Program-made: the position numbers and the translations under genes
Notes under the pieces: generated by a model
Told to the model about the DNA's origin: nothing
Seen by the model: only the letters and a program-made list of their open reading frames with translations
Database searches by the model: none
In this document: positions 34,274 to 41,641 of the stretch, piece by piece
Layout: every line of letters starts with the position of its first letter
Position numbering within the stretch: position 1 is the stretch's first letter
Assembly: GCA_005881025.1 (NCBI GenBank)
Contig: VBFO01000001.1
Span: 1 to 45,089, forward strand
Direction of reading: 5' to 3'
Origin: Chloroflexota bacterium
Lineage (GTDB): Bacteria > Chloroflexota > Dormibacteria > Dormibacterales > Dormibacteraceae
DNA: 45,089 bases

Positions 34274-35474
34274 CGTGTTGAGCGTTCTGCAGGCTCTTGC
34301 CTTCGGATGTGATCGAGGGCGCGATCACCATCTCGACATGCTGGAACTCGGCGATGTCACGCGCGCCGCAGACGCCCAGCGCTGAGCGAAGCGCGCCGGC
34401 GAAGTTCTGTGATCCGTCGTCGACGCGGGCCGGCCCGAGGAGGATCTCTTTCAGCGTCGCCTTGGTGCCGACGTGGATGCGGGTTCCCCGGGGCAGGTTC
34501 GGGTCGGGCGTGGCCATGCCCCAGTTGAAGCCTTTCGAGGCGGACTCCTCCGCACCGGCGAGCGGCGTCCCGATCATCACGGCGTCGGCGCCGGAGGCAA
34601 ACGCCTTGCATACATCGGCTCCGATGCGCATGCCGCCGTCCGTGATGACAGCGACTCTCATGCCTCCGCGGCGCATGTGCTCGTCCCTCGCCGCTGCAAC
34701 GTCCGCGGTGGCGGTGACCTGCGGGACGCCGACGCCGAGCACCCCTCGCGTCGTGCAAGCGGCCCCGGGGCCGACGCCGACGAGGATTCCTGAGATCCCG
34801 GTCTCCATCAGCTCGAGCGCAGTCTCGTAGTGAACGCAGTTGCCGACGATGACCGGTATTTCGCTGCCGCGAACCAGATCTTCGAAGGAAAGCTGGTGAT
34901 AGGACCTCGACGAATGCCGGGCGGTGAGCACCGTACCCTGGACCACCAGCACGTCGGCCCCGGCCTTCTGTACGACCTCGGCGCGCTCCGCGGCCTTCGC
35001 CGGCACTGTCGAGACCGCGCAGAGGACGCCCGCGTCTTTGATCGTCTTGATTCGGTCGGCGATGAGCCGCGGCTTCACCGGCTCGCGGTAGATCTCCTTC
35101 AAGAGCGCGTTGATGCTCGCCTTGTCTGCCGCGGCGATCTTCTCGATCACCGGCCTGGAGTCTTCGTACCGGGTATGCACCCCATCGAGGTTGAGGACCG
35201 CCACGCCGCCAAGCTTTCCCATCGCGATCGCAAAGTCGACGTCCACGACGCCGTCCATCGCCGAGCCCCAGAAGGGAAGCTGGAGCTTGAATCGATCGCC
35301 ATCGCCGAGCGCAAAGGTGATGTCGACCTCGTCCGGGTTCAGCGTCACGCCGCCCGGCACCAGCGCGACCTCGTCGAAGCCGTAAGCGCGCCGAGCTCGC
35401 CGACCGATTCCGATCTCGAGGCCAAACTGCTCCCCTGGAACCAGCTCTCGGGTTGCAATCGGTGTCTGCTTCAG
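34254..35474 (-). CDS. guaB3: GuaB3 family IMP dehydrogenase-related protein
   Basis: A TIM-barrel enzyme of the IMPDH/GMP reductase family without the two CBS domains of ordinary GuaB. The catalytic cysteine is in [15 protein letters not shown]. Other parts are SAMDGVVD near the N-terminus, [32 protein letters not shown] and [14 protein letters not shown]. Position before guaA suggests XMP supply, but GuaB3 proteins of cyanobacteria have been reported as GMP reductases, so the direction is open. The first ordinary start (GTG at 35360) would delete the conserved [20 protein letters not shown]. Reading upstream, the best candidate is CTG at 35474 ([10 protein letters not shown]), with GGAG ten bases before it, giving 406 residues. 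Another CTG at 35444 is possible. Confidence 0.88.
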   Translation of the reverse strand: MKQTPIATRELVPGEQFGLEIGIGRRARRAYGFDEVALVPGGVTLNPDEVDITFALGDGDRFKLQLPFWGSAMDGVVDVDFAIAMGKLGGVAVLNLDGVHTRYEDSRPVIEKIAAADKASINALLKEIYREPVKPRLIADRIKTIKDAGVLCAVSTVPAKAAERAEVVQKAGADVLVVQGTVLTARHSSRSYHQLSFEDLVRGSEIPVIVGNCVHYETALELMETGISGILVGVGPGAACTTRGVLGVGVPQVTATADVAAARDEHMRRGGMRVAVITDGGMRIGADVCKAFASGADAVMIGTPLAGAEESASKGFNWGMATPDPNLPRGTRIHVGTKATLKEILLGPARVDDGSQNFAGALRSALGVCGARDIAEFQHVEMVIAPSITSEGKSLQNAQHVGMGKG

Positions 35475-35509
35475 GGTGTGTTTACTCCAATGAGGCGGGG
35501 CTGCAGCGG

Positions 35510-35515
35510 ATTATA
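35510..35515 (-). promoter_or_regulatory. Consensus -10 (TATAAT) of the guaB3-guaA-purD-purE operon
   Basis: A perfect TATAAT on the minus strand in the context CGGTATAATCCGC. The predicted transcription start near 35503 leaves a leader of about 29 nt to the proposed CTG start. No -35 match is seen at 16-18 bp. It resembles the purB promoter core closely, suggesting both purine operons share a promoter type. Confidence 0.6.
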
Positions 35516-35533
35516 CCGTCAGCGCGTACCGCA

Positions 35534-35539
35534 TATTCT
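35534..35539 (+). promoter_or_regulatory. Near-leaderless -10 (TATTCT) for the DUF4332 gene
   Basis: TATTCT ends nine bases before the GTG at 35549, predicting a start about three bases upstream of the coding sequence. It is 18 bp from the divergent TATAAT of guaB3. Confidence 0.5.
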
Positions 35540-35548
35540 TGTGACGCC

Positions 35549-35971
35549 GTGTACCGCACGCTCGAGTATCTGCGTGGGATCTCCGAGGACGACGTGCGGC
35601 GCTTACGCGCGCGCGGCATCCAGCACACAAACCATCTGCTCCACCGCACATCACTGGCGATCGACCGCGACCGGCTGTCAAAGAGAACCGGGATCTCGGC
35701 CGAGCGGCTGTACGAGTTCTCGAACCAGTGCACGCTGCTCGAGGTGTCAGGGATGGAAAGATTTCTGCCGCTGGTGAGGCGCCTGGGTGTGAGCTCCATG
35801 AAGGCGCTGCGAGCGCAAGATCCCAAAGACCTTCACCGAAAGATCGTCGAGGCGGTCGGCCTCGCGGGAGCGCCCTCGCTCTCCGACGTCGAGTACTGGA
35901 TCGGCCAGTCGAGCGCACTCGACATCGTGGAGGAGCCCGAGCCGATCAAGCCCCGAGCCGTCATCCGCTGA
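35549..35971 (+). CDS. DUF4332 helix-hairpin-helix domain protein
   Basis: A 140-residue protein divergent from guaB3. The sequence GISEDDVRRLRARGI, then LAIDRDRLSKRTGISAERLYEFSNQC, then TLLEVSGMERFLPLVRRLGVSSMKALRAQDPKDLHRKI by segments, is the DUF4332 pattern of two tandem helix-hairpin-helix units related to those of topoisomerases and DNA polymerase beta. A nucleic-acid-binding or scaffold role is possible, but none is established for this family. The start is the GTG at 35549 (YRTLEYL); a longer frame upstream would run across both divergent promoters. It is probably a single-gene transcript. Confidence 0.82.
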   Translation: MYRTLEYLRGISEDDVRRLRARGIQHTNHLLHRTSLAIDRDRLSKRTGISAERLYEFSNQCTLLEVSGMERFLPLVRRLGVSSMKALRAQDPKDLHRKIVEAVGLAGAPSLSDVEYWIGQSSALDIVEEPEPIKPRAVIR

Positions 35972-35984
35972 ACCATGTGGACTT

Positions 35985-36038
35985 TCTTGCGCAAAACGTG
36001 CGCATCGGGCCGTTGCGAAGGGCGCGTCTTGCGCAAAA
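35985..36038. repeat. Two direct copies of TCTTGCGCAAAA, 42 bp apart
   Basis: Identical 12-mers at 35985-35996 and 36027-36038, each containing the palindrome TTGCGCAA, lie between the convergent DUF4332 and acyltransferase genes. The 42-bp step is four helical turns. Further TGCGNA elements occur between and after them. The repeat could be an operator-like or structural element, or the remains of a duplicated segment. Confidence 0.5.
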
Positions 36039-36071
36039 ACTGCGAAATCCGCCTCGCACTACGCGATGTGC

Positions 36072-37130
36072 TTAGACGAAGACACCTCGGCGTAGCTTCA
36101 GGTTTTCGTAAACGCCCTGCTGGATGGTGTCGCGCACCTGGTCTGCCAGGGCCATCACCAGGTTCTGGTCGTCAGCGGCTTCAGGTGGATGCACCTCGAC
36201 ATGAATGGCCGGATGGAACTGGATCCTCCATTTGCTCGGAAGCGGAATGATGCCGAGCGGACCGAGCCACGGCCAGAACGGCGTGATCGGGAAGTAAGGC
36301 AGGCCGAACAGCTTCGCAAGCGGGGTCGCGTCACCGATCATCGGATAGAGCTCCTCGGAGCCCACCACCGATACGGGGACGATTGGGGCGCCGGACCGGA
36401 TCGCCGTCGACACGAAGCCGCCGCGCCCGAACCGCCTCAGCTTGTAGCGATCCTGGTAAAGCTTGCCGGTCCCTCGAACTCCCTCAGGAAACACCAGCAC
36501 CAGCTGGTCGCGCTCCAGCAGCCGGCGGGTGTCGTCGGGGTGACCAACCGTCTGTCCCGTGCGGCGCAGAAACCAGCTCAGCACTGGCATGCCCATGAAC
36601 AGGCTGGCCACGAGGGCTCTGACATGCCGCGGATTCGGGTGCTCGGCGAAGACCGCTGTTTTGATCATCGTCCCGTCCCAAGGCAGCACGCCGGCATGGT
36701 TGGCAACCAGCAGAGCCCGGCCGGCGGCCGGCACCTGCTCGATCCCCGCGGTTTCGATGCGCCAGTAGTCCCGGTACAGGATCTTGAAGAGGGGCAGGAA
36801 CGATTCAGTCCACTCGGCGTCGAACCCGAAGTCATCGACCGCGTAGTCGGCGCCACGGCGTGCTAGCTGCTGCTGGCGATAGACGAACTGCATGAGCTCC
36901 ATCACGCGGGCCATGTCGATCAACTCGTGGCCTGTGAGGTCACGCAGCCGCCCTGACAGCTCGCTCAAACCGTGGATCGCGAGCATCGGCGCCTGGCGCT
37001 GGAGGCGCCGCATGGTTCGCGGCAAGCGAAGGAGCGGCGGCGGCGCGTTCACCACCCTGGCGTTGCGGCTGGTCCTGCGCCGCTGGCTTTGGGTACCTGA
37101 GTAGAGGTCGTCCGCGGGCAGGCGGCTCAT
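36072..37130 (-). CDS. PlsC-like lysophospholipid acyltransferase
   Basis: A 352-residue acyltransferase of the glycerolipid family. The catalytic His motif is the NHAGVLPWDG variant, followed by VFPEGVRGTGK (acceptor-binding block) and APIVPVSVVGSEELYP. About 110 residues precede the catalytic domain, including DDFGFDAEWTESFLPLFKILY. It overlaps the epimerase gene by ATGA and so is translated with it. An epimerase next to this kind of acyltransferase recalls the adjacent Rv0501-Rv0502 pair in Mycobacterium tuberculosis; that comparison is from memory. The acyl acceptor is unknown. Confidence 0.9.
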   Translation of the reverse strand: MSRLPADDLYSGTQSQRRRTSRNARVVNAPPPLLRLPRTMRRLQRQAPMLAIHGLSELSGRLRDLTGHELIDMARVMELMQFVYRQQQLARRGADYAVDDFGFDAEWTESFLPLFKILYRDYWRIETAGIEQVPAAGRALLVANHAGVLPWDGTMIKTAVFAEHPNPRHVRALVASLFMGMPVLSWFLRRTGQTVGHPDDTRRLLERDQLVLVFPEGVRGTGKLYQDRYKLRRFGRGGFVSTAIRSGAPIVPVSVVGSEELYPMIGDATPLAKLFGLPYFPITPFWPWLGPLGIIPLPSKWRIQFHPAIHVEVHPPEAADDQNLVMALADQVRDTIQQGVYENLKLRRGVFV

Positions 37131-38185
37131 CGGCTCAATGCGAGAGCTGCGGATCCGTGTCCGTTACGGCGCTCGCGCCGCCGTCGCTGCAGGTAGACCT
37201 GCAGCTCGTACTCCTGCGGTGGAGACGGCGACTCGATGGGCTCTTCCGTCTGTCCGAGGGCAAACGCATCCAGGACGGCTCGCGTGCTGTAGGTGGGTCT
37301 CCAACCAAACTCGGTCTGGAGGCGGGAGCAGTCCACCACCGACCCGTGCATGAGCAGGTCCGCCATGTGCGCCGGAATCCGCACCCCGGTAGCAAACCGG
37401 ACCGCCACCCTCGACGCCCAGCGCCCGTATGGAGGGAGCACTGGCGTCGCGCGGGCCCCCATGATCGCGATCGCCTGGCTCAGCACCAAAACGCCGTCGC
37501 CGGCGACGTTGAAGACGCCCTCCTGGTCGCCCAGCGCAGCCCGGGCTATAGCTTCCGCGGCGTCCTCCTCATGCAGCAGCTGCAGCCGCGGGTCGAAGCC
37601 CGCGAACGTCGGGACCAGCGGGAGCGACAGGTAGCGGCCCAGTGAGGTCTCGCGCGTCATGCGGTAACCGAGACGAATGCGGGCGACCCTGCATCCCGGA
37701 TTGCGCAGCGCGAAGTCATGAGTGAGCTGCTCCAGCTCGGCGAGGTCCCGGCTGACCGGAGAGTCGGCGCGCCCGATGCCCGCCGAGTCCTCGACGATGA
37801 GTGAGGGGTACTCAGGGCGGGCGCCGTAGACCGCCTGGCTCGACTTCACGACCAGGCGGCTGACGGGACTCGACGGGCCGGCGCAGCCCGCCAGCACGTT
37901 CATGGTGCCGATCACGTTCGTCTCGTGCGTCGCCCGGTCCTCACGTGGCGAGTCGATCACGACAGCCAGGTGGACCACGGTGTCGATGCGCAGCTGCCGC
38001 ACCAGCTTGCCGATCACCGACTGGCGCGTGTCGGCATGGACGAAATCCATGTCCTCGAGAGCCGAGACGGGGTCGTTCACGTCGCATCCGAACAGGTACG
38101 GCACCTGCGTCGAGAGACGGCGGGCGACCTCTGAGCCGAGGGGGTTGGAAACGCCTGTGACGAGGACTCGTTGGGGAGGGGTCAC
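37127..38185 (-). CDS. NAD(P)-dependent sugar epimerase/SDR family protein
   Basis: An extended short-chain dehydrogenase of 352 residues. The Rossmann glycine motif is the variant RVLVTGVSNPLGSEVARRL (TGxxxxxG). It is followed by the Asp/Asn loop LFGCDVND and the family's VVHLAVV and NVIGTMNVLAGC motifs. The expected YxxxK tyrosine is not evident in AVYGARPEYPS, so catalysis may be modified. The C-terminus is basic (QRRRRERRNG). The GTG start at 38185 has GGAGG directly against it, too close for normal use, while a CATAAT hexamer sits exactly at -12 to -7, pointing to a leaderless mRNA. Confidence 0.88.
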   Translation of the reverse strand: MTPPQRVLVTGVSNPLGSEVARRLSTQVPYLFGCDVNDPVSALEDMDFVHADTRQSVIGKLVRQLRIDTVVHLAVVIDSPREDRATHETNVIGTMNVLAGCAGPSSPVSRLVVKSSQAVYGARPEYPSLIVEDSAGIGRADSPVSRDLAELEQLTHDFALRNPGCRVARIRLGYRMTRETSLGRYLSLPLVPTFAGFDPRLQLLHEEDAAEAIARAALGDQEGVFNVAGDGVLVLSQAIAIMGARATPVLPPYGRWASRVAVRFATGVRIPAHMADLLMHGSVVDCSRLQTEFGWRPTYSTRAVLDAFALGQTEEPIESPSPPQEYELQVYLQRRRRERRNGHGSAALALSR

Positions 38186-38191
38186 CCTCCG

Positions 38192-38197
38192 ATTATG
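38192..38197 (-). promoter_or_regulatory. Leaderless promoter -10 (CATAAT) overlapping the gdhA stop codon
   Basis: CATAAT lies exactly at -12 to -7 from the GTG of the epimerase gene and includes the TAA stop of gdhA. Transcription would begin on the GTG, separating the epimerase/acyltransferase pair from gdhA. Confidence 0.55.
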
Positions 38198-39449
38198 GGT
38201 ATATGCCTCTGACCGTCGTGGCGTTGGCCACGCGCTGCACCGCCAGCGCGTAGGCAGCCAGGCGCATGTCGATGTGCTTGTTCACCGACATGTGCAGGAT
38301 CTCGTAGAACGCCCGGGTGATCACGTGGTGCAGCTTGGTGTTGATCTCCTCCTCCTCCCAGAAGAAGGCCTGCAGGTCCTGCACCCACTCGAAGTAGGAC
38401 ACGATCACCCCGCCGGCGTTGGCGATGATGTCAGGGACCAGGAAGATCCCGCGGTCGTGAAGGATCTGGTCGGCCTCGGGCGTGACCGCGGCGTTGGCGC
38501 CTTCGGTCACCAGCCGCGCTCGGATCTTGCCAGCATTGTCCTCGGTGATCTGCTGCTCGATTGCCGCCGGCACGAGCACGGTGACCGGCAGCTCGAGCAG
38601 CTCCTCATTGGTGATGCTCTCGGCCTTCTTGAAACCGCCCACGCCGCCGCGCACCTGGCGGTGCTCCTCCAGGGCGCTCAGGTCCAGTCCCTTGGGATTG
38701 TGGATCGCTCCCTTGGAGTCGCTCACCGCGACGATGGTCAGCCCTGCTTCATCGAGCAGGCGGGCCGCCGAGCGTCCGACCTGGCCGAAGCCCTGAATGG
38801 CGACGGTCGGTGTCTGGTCATCGAAGTGGAGGTACTTGAGGGCTTCGAGGGTCAGGTAGGTCGCACCCCGGCCGGGCGCGTCAGTGCGGCCCTCGGAGCC
38901 GCCGACGTCGACCGGCTTGCCGGTGACCGACGCGGTGACCGAGTGGCCCGAGTGCATGGAGATCGTGTCCATGATCCAGGCCATCACCTGGGGATTGGTG
39001 CCCATGTCGGGGGCGGGGATGTCCTTCTCCGGGCCGATGAGGATCGCGATCTCGGTCGCAAAGCGGCGCGTGAGGTGCTCGAGCTCGTTGAGCGAGAGCT
39101 TGGTCGGGTCGCAGGCGACTGCGCCTTTGGAGCCGCCATATGGAATTCCGACCGCCGCGCACTTCCATGTCATCAGCATGGCCAGCGCCTTGACCAGCTC
39201 CAGGTTGGCCTGCGGGTGGTAGCGGATCCCGCCTTTGGCGGGACCGCGGCTGATGTTGTGCTGCACGCGCCAGCCCGTGAAGACATGGACAGAGCCGTCG
39301 TCCATGCGGACTGGGAAGTGAACGGTCAGCTCTCGCTTGACCTCGCGCAAGGTGCGACGCGTGTCGTCGGAGAGGCCGATGACGTCTGCAGCTGCGTCAA
39401 AACGCCGCTGGGCGGTCTGGTAGGCGGAGGCGCGGGTTTCGACCGCCAT
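38193..39449 (-). CDS. gdhA: Glutamate dehydrogenase (Glu/Leu/Phe/Val family)
   Basis: Catalyses reversible oxidative deamination of glutamate. The protein is 418 residues from the ATG at 39449 (MAVETRASAYQTA), typical of hexameric GDH-II. Substrate and catalytic residues are seen in GWRVQHNISRGPAKGGIRYHP, MTWKCAAVGIPYGGSKGAV (catalytic Lys) and PAPDMGTNPQVMAW (Asp). The Rossmann loop is AIQGFGQVGRSAARLL, with NAGGVIVSYFEW near the end. An upstream extension to 39491 is not supported. A TATTGT -10 lies five bases short of the ideal leaderless position. Confidence 0.95.
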   Translation of the reverse strand: MAVETRASAYQTAQRRFDAAADVIGLSDDTRRTLREVKRELTVHFPVRMDDGSVHVFTGWRVQHNISRGPAKGGIRYHPQANLELVKALAMLMTWKCAAVGIPYGGSKGAVACDPTKLSLNELEHLTRRFATEIAILIGPEKDIPAPDMGTNPQVMAWIMDTISMHSGHSVTASVTGKPVDVGGSEGRTDAPGRGATYLTLEALKYLHFDDQTPTVAIQGFGQVGRSAARLLDEAGLTIVAVSDSKGAIHNPKGLDLSALEEHRQVRGGVGGFKKAESITNEELLELPVTVLVPAAIEQQITEDNAGKIRARLVTEGANAAVTPEADQILHDRGIFLVPDIIANAGGVIVSYFEWVQDLQAFFWEEEEINTKLHHVITRAFYEILHMSVNKHIDMRLAAYALAVQRVANATTVRGIYP

Positions 39450-39460
39450 TCGGGAAACCC

Positions 39461-39466
39461 ACAATA
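39461..39466 (-). promoter_or_regulatory. Near-leaderless -10 (TATTGT) for gdhA
   Basis: TATTGT on the minus strand ends 11 bases before the gdhA ATG, predicting a leader of about five nucleotides. No ribosome-binding site is seen. Confidence 0.4.
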
Positions 39467-39508
39467 CTCCGGGGACCCCGCACCAATGCAAGTACTAGCG
39501 CTCGAAGA

Positions 39509-40240
39509 ATGAGGAGCGTGGCGCGCAGCCAGCTGGTGAGCTCCGCCCTGGTCGCACTGGTGGCGCTTGTGGTCGGCTTTCTGCTCGCGGGGCAGGTCAA
39601 GGCTCAGCTGCTGACGCCCTCCAACCAGGTCGCGCGCAATCAGGCCCTGATCCGGAGCGTGCAGGATCTCGAGCGCGCCAACGAGGCTGATCGTCAGAGG
39701 ATCGCGGCCCTGCGCGCTCAGATTGCCTCACTCGAGGCCGACGCTGCCGGCCGATCCAATGCGACCCAGACGCTGCAGAACCAGGTGGCCGACCTCCGCG
39801 CACACGCCGGGCTTACGGCTCTGCATGGCCCGGGGGTCCAGGTCGACCTTGCCGGGGGACCGCCCTCGCGCGATTCCACCGGCCAGCAGCGCTATCTCAT
39901 CACCTACCAGGACGTGCAGGATGTGGTCAACCTGCTATTCGCGGCGGGTGCGGAAGGCATTTCGGTGAGCGGCAGGCGGATCACCCCGCTGAGCGCATTC
40001 TCCGGCTCGGGCAACGAGATAGTCATCGACCAGGGGCCGCCGCTGTTCGCACCGATCAGGATCGTGGCGGTCGGCGATCGCAACCGGATGCAGGCCGCGC
40101 TGCAGGATCCCTCAGCGCTGCCGAGCCTGCGGGTGCGGCAGGCTCAGTACGACGTGATGATCAAGGTCACCGGGAGTCCAGACCTGTCGCTGCCGGCCTA
40201 CGACGCCAGCCTGGAGGCCGCGCATGCCCGGGCGATCTAG
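39509..40240 (+). CDS. DUF881 family membrane-anchored coiled-coil protein (first of two)
   Basis: A 243-residue protein with an N-terminal membrane anchor (about 9-28, LVSSALVALVALVVGFLLAG). A coiled-coil follows (about 45-95, QALIRSVQDLERANEADRQ). Next is the DUF881 domain, recognised by GLTALHGPGVQVDLA, ITYQDVQDVVNLLFAAGAEGISVSG and IRIVAVGDRNRMQAAL in order. DUF881 proteins are common next to cell-division and FHA-domain genes in Actinobacteria, but their biochemical role is unknown to me. The start is ATG at 39509; GTG four codons later is an alternative. It overlaps the next paralogue by 17 nt. Confidence 0.88.
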   Translation: MRSVARSQLVSSALVALVALVVGFLLAGQVKAQLLTPSNQVARNQALIRSVQDLERANEADRQRIAALRAQIASLEADAAGRSNATQTLQNQVADLRAHAGLTALHGPGVQVDLAGGPPSRDSTGQQRYLITYQDVQDVVNLLFAAGAEGISVSGRRITPLSAFSGSGNEIVIDQGPPLFAPIRIVAVGDRNRMQAALQDPSALPSLRVRQAQYDVMIKVTGSPDLSLPAYDASLEAAHARAI

Positions 40241-40910
40241 GCGAGCACGTTCCGCTTACGGCGCGATAGCGGTGTGGGTGATCGCGCTGCTGGTGGCGCT
40301 CGTAGCCACGATCCAGCTCCGGAGTCAGGCCGAGGTCGAGCGCAGCCTGCAAGGTGCTGACCCGGCGACGCTGGCGTTCTCGATCGACCAGCTTCACCAG
40401 GCAAACGACTCGCTCGAGGTCCAGATCGCCGACCTTTCCCAGCAGCAGCGCGCCCTTCAATCCGGTGGGGCGCCAGCCGCGGATCAGGTGCTGGCGGCTG
40501 AGGCCGAGCAGCTCCGGGTGATCGAAGGTCTGGTTCCCGTTCACGGGCCGGGGGTGGTCGTGGTGATCGATGCCCCGGGCCTGACCGCGCTCGACCTGCA
40601 GGATGCCCTCAACAGCCTCGCCTTCGGTGGCGGTGAGGCAATGGCGGTCAACGGCCTGCGATTCGTGGTCGGAGTTCCGATCGAACAGACCGACAGCGGG
40701 GTGACGATCGCCGGCGCCGTGGTGCTTCCGCCCTGGACGATCGCCGCGATCGGCGACCCGAATCGCCTGGCGGAGACGGCCGAGCTGATGACGCAGCAGC
40801 TGCACGGCGACCGCCGCGTGCGCGAAGCGAGCTACCGCGTGGCGGCCGACATCGTGATCCGGGCCGTGGTCAGCGAGCGACCTTTCGTTTACGCCGTGCC
40901 GCCGCCATGA
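40224..40910 (+). CDS. DUF881 family membrane-anchored coiled-coil protein (second of two)
   Basis: A 228-residue paralogue of the preceding protein with the same plan: a basic N-terminus (MPGRSRRARSAYG), one helix (about 13-30, AIAVWVIALLVALVATIQL), a coiled-coil (LHQANDSLEVQIADLSQQQ) and a DUF881 domain (PVHGPGVVVVIDAPGL, LDLQDALNSLAFGGGEAMAVNG, WTIAAIGDPNRLAETAEL). The tandem with 17-nt overlap implies a hetero-oligomeric pair. The ATG at 40224 lies inside the end of the first gene. No function can be given beyond an envelope location. Confidence 0.87.
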   Translation: MPGRSRRARSAYGAIAVWVIALLVALVATIQLRSQAEVERSLQGADPATLAFSIDQLHQANDSLEVQIADLSQQQRALQSGGAPAADQVLAAEAEQLRVIEGLVPVHGPGVVVVIDAPGLTALDLQDALNSLAFGGGEAMAVNGLRFVVGVPIEQTDSGVTIAGAVVLPPWTIAAIGDPNRLAETAELMTQQLHGDRRVREASYRVAADIVIRAVVSERPFVYAVPPP

Positions 40911-41070
40911 AGCGCGGGTGAGGGGTGCGCCCCTCCCCCGCGGGACCCCCTCCCGGGGGTTGCAGGCGACGATTGGCAGGCGCTTGGAAGTAGAACGCGA
41001 GGGGACGGCCGGGATAAACCCGGCCTACCTGCCACGCGTTGTCACCGCCGCAATAAAGCGCGGGTGAGGG
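40910..41070. repeat. Intergenic repeat and hairpin cluster (REP-like)
   Basis: The 175-nt gap between the convergent DUF881 and phaR genes holds two copies of AAGCGCGGGTGAGGG, at 40910-40924 and 41056-41070. Between them are two hairpins: ACCCCC-TCCC-GGGGGT at 40945-40960 and GGCCGGG-ATAAA-CCCGGCC at 41007-41025. The second resembles GGCCGGGTTTATCCCGGCC-type intergenic palindromes found in multiple copies in other genomes. It may act as bidirectional terminator; whether it is multicopy here cannot be seen. Confidence 0.55.
41007..41025. terminator. Perfect 7-bp hairpin between convergent genes, possible terminator
   Basis: GGCCGGG, loop ATAAA, CCCGGCC. It sits between the ends of the second DUF881 gene (plus) and phaR (minus). 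No T-run follows on either strand, so termination is likely but not classical. The hairpin at 40945-40960 could do the same for the plus strand. Confidence 0.4.
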
Positions 41071-41085
41071 TTGCCCCGCCGGGGG

Positions 41086-41589
41086 CTACTTGCGACGCGC
41101 AGTCTTTCTCGCAGTTGGGGCCGCACCGTTGGAGCGGCTGAGGTTGGCGGACAGCCGATCCAATCGCTTGTTGATCTCGTCGATGTCATTGCGCGTGGGG
41201 ATTCGCAGGCGGCGAAGCGTGCGCTCGATCGCCTCATCGACCATGCCCTCGAGGTTCCCTCGCCGGCGTTCGACCTCGCTCACGATGTCACCCGGCACCG
41301 TGAGGGTCTTGCGTACGTAATCGAGGAGCGCCTGACCGCGCTCATGCAGCGCGTCCGCTCCGGCATCCACGAGCCGCTGCGGCCCGCGCTTCTCTTCGGT
41401 CAGCACGATCTGCGAGAGGATGACCTGTGTCAGGTCCGCCCCGGAGTCGCGATCGACGACCCTGATGTCGTGGCCGTCACGCACCAGGTCGGCGATCCCG
41501 TCCAGGGTGACGTAGCGGCTCGTGCGCGTGTCGTACAGCTTGCGGTTCGCGTACTTCTTGATAAGGTGTCGTTCGGGGCTTGCAGTCAC
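41086..41589 (-). CDS. phaR: PhaR-like polyhydroxyalkanoate synthesis regulator
   Basis: A 167-residue protein whose residues about 8-68 match the PHB/PHA accumulation regulator DNA-binding domain: HLIKKYANRKLYDTRTSRYV, TLDGIADLVRDGHDIRVVD and DLTQVILSQIVLTEE in order. In well-studied bacteria PhaR binds PHA granules and represses phasin and its own gene until granules form. The C-terminal half is helical (SEVERRRGNLEGMVDEAIE, LRIPTRNDIDEINKRLDRL), close to phasin-like granule-binding segments, and ends basic. The start is GTG at 41589 with a TAGAAT -10 predicting a 3-nt leader. It is divergent from a phasin-like gene, with an inverted repeat between them. Confidence 0.92.
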   Translation of the reverse strand: MTASPERHLIKKYANRKLYDTRTSRYVTLDGIADLVRDGHDIRVVDRDSGADLTQVILSQIVLTEEKRGPQRLVDAGADALHERGQALLDYVRKTLTVPGDIVSEVERRRGNLEGMVDEAIERTLRRLRIPTRNDIDEINKRLDRLSANLSRSNGAAPTARKTARRK

Positions 41590-41598
41590 GACGACCGG

Positions 41599-41604
41599 AT
41601 TCTA
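41599..41604 (-). promoter_or_regulatory. Near-leaderless -10 (TAGAAT) for phaR
   Basis: TAGAAT on the minus strand predicts transcription starting three bases before the phaR GTG. Its first two bases overlap the inverted repeat at 41603-41617, so a protein bound there would block the promoter. Confidence 0.55.
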
Positions 41605-41617
41605 ACGCGCTGCGTTA
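41603..41617. promoter_or_regulatory. Inverted repeat TAACGC-GCT-GCGTTA in the phaR/phasin intergenic region, likely operator
   Basis: Perfect 6-bp arms around three bases, overlapping the phaR -10 and located 25 bp upstream of the phasin-like ATG. The position is right for a repressor controlling both divergent genes. PhaR autoregulation is known in the family, so PhaR is the natural candidate, but this exact motif is not one I can match to a published site. Confidence 0.5.
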
Positions 41618-41641
41618 AGGGATCCGCGTGGGAGGTTGGTT

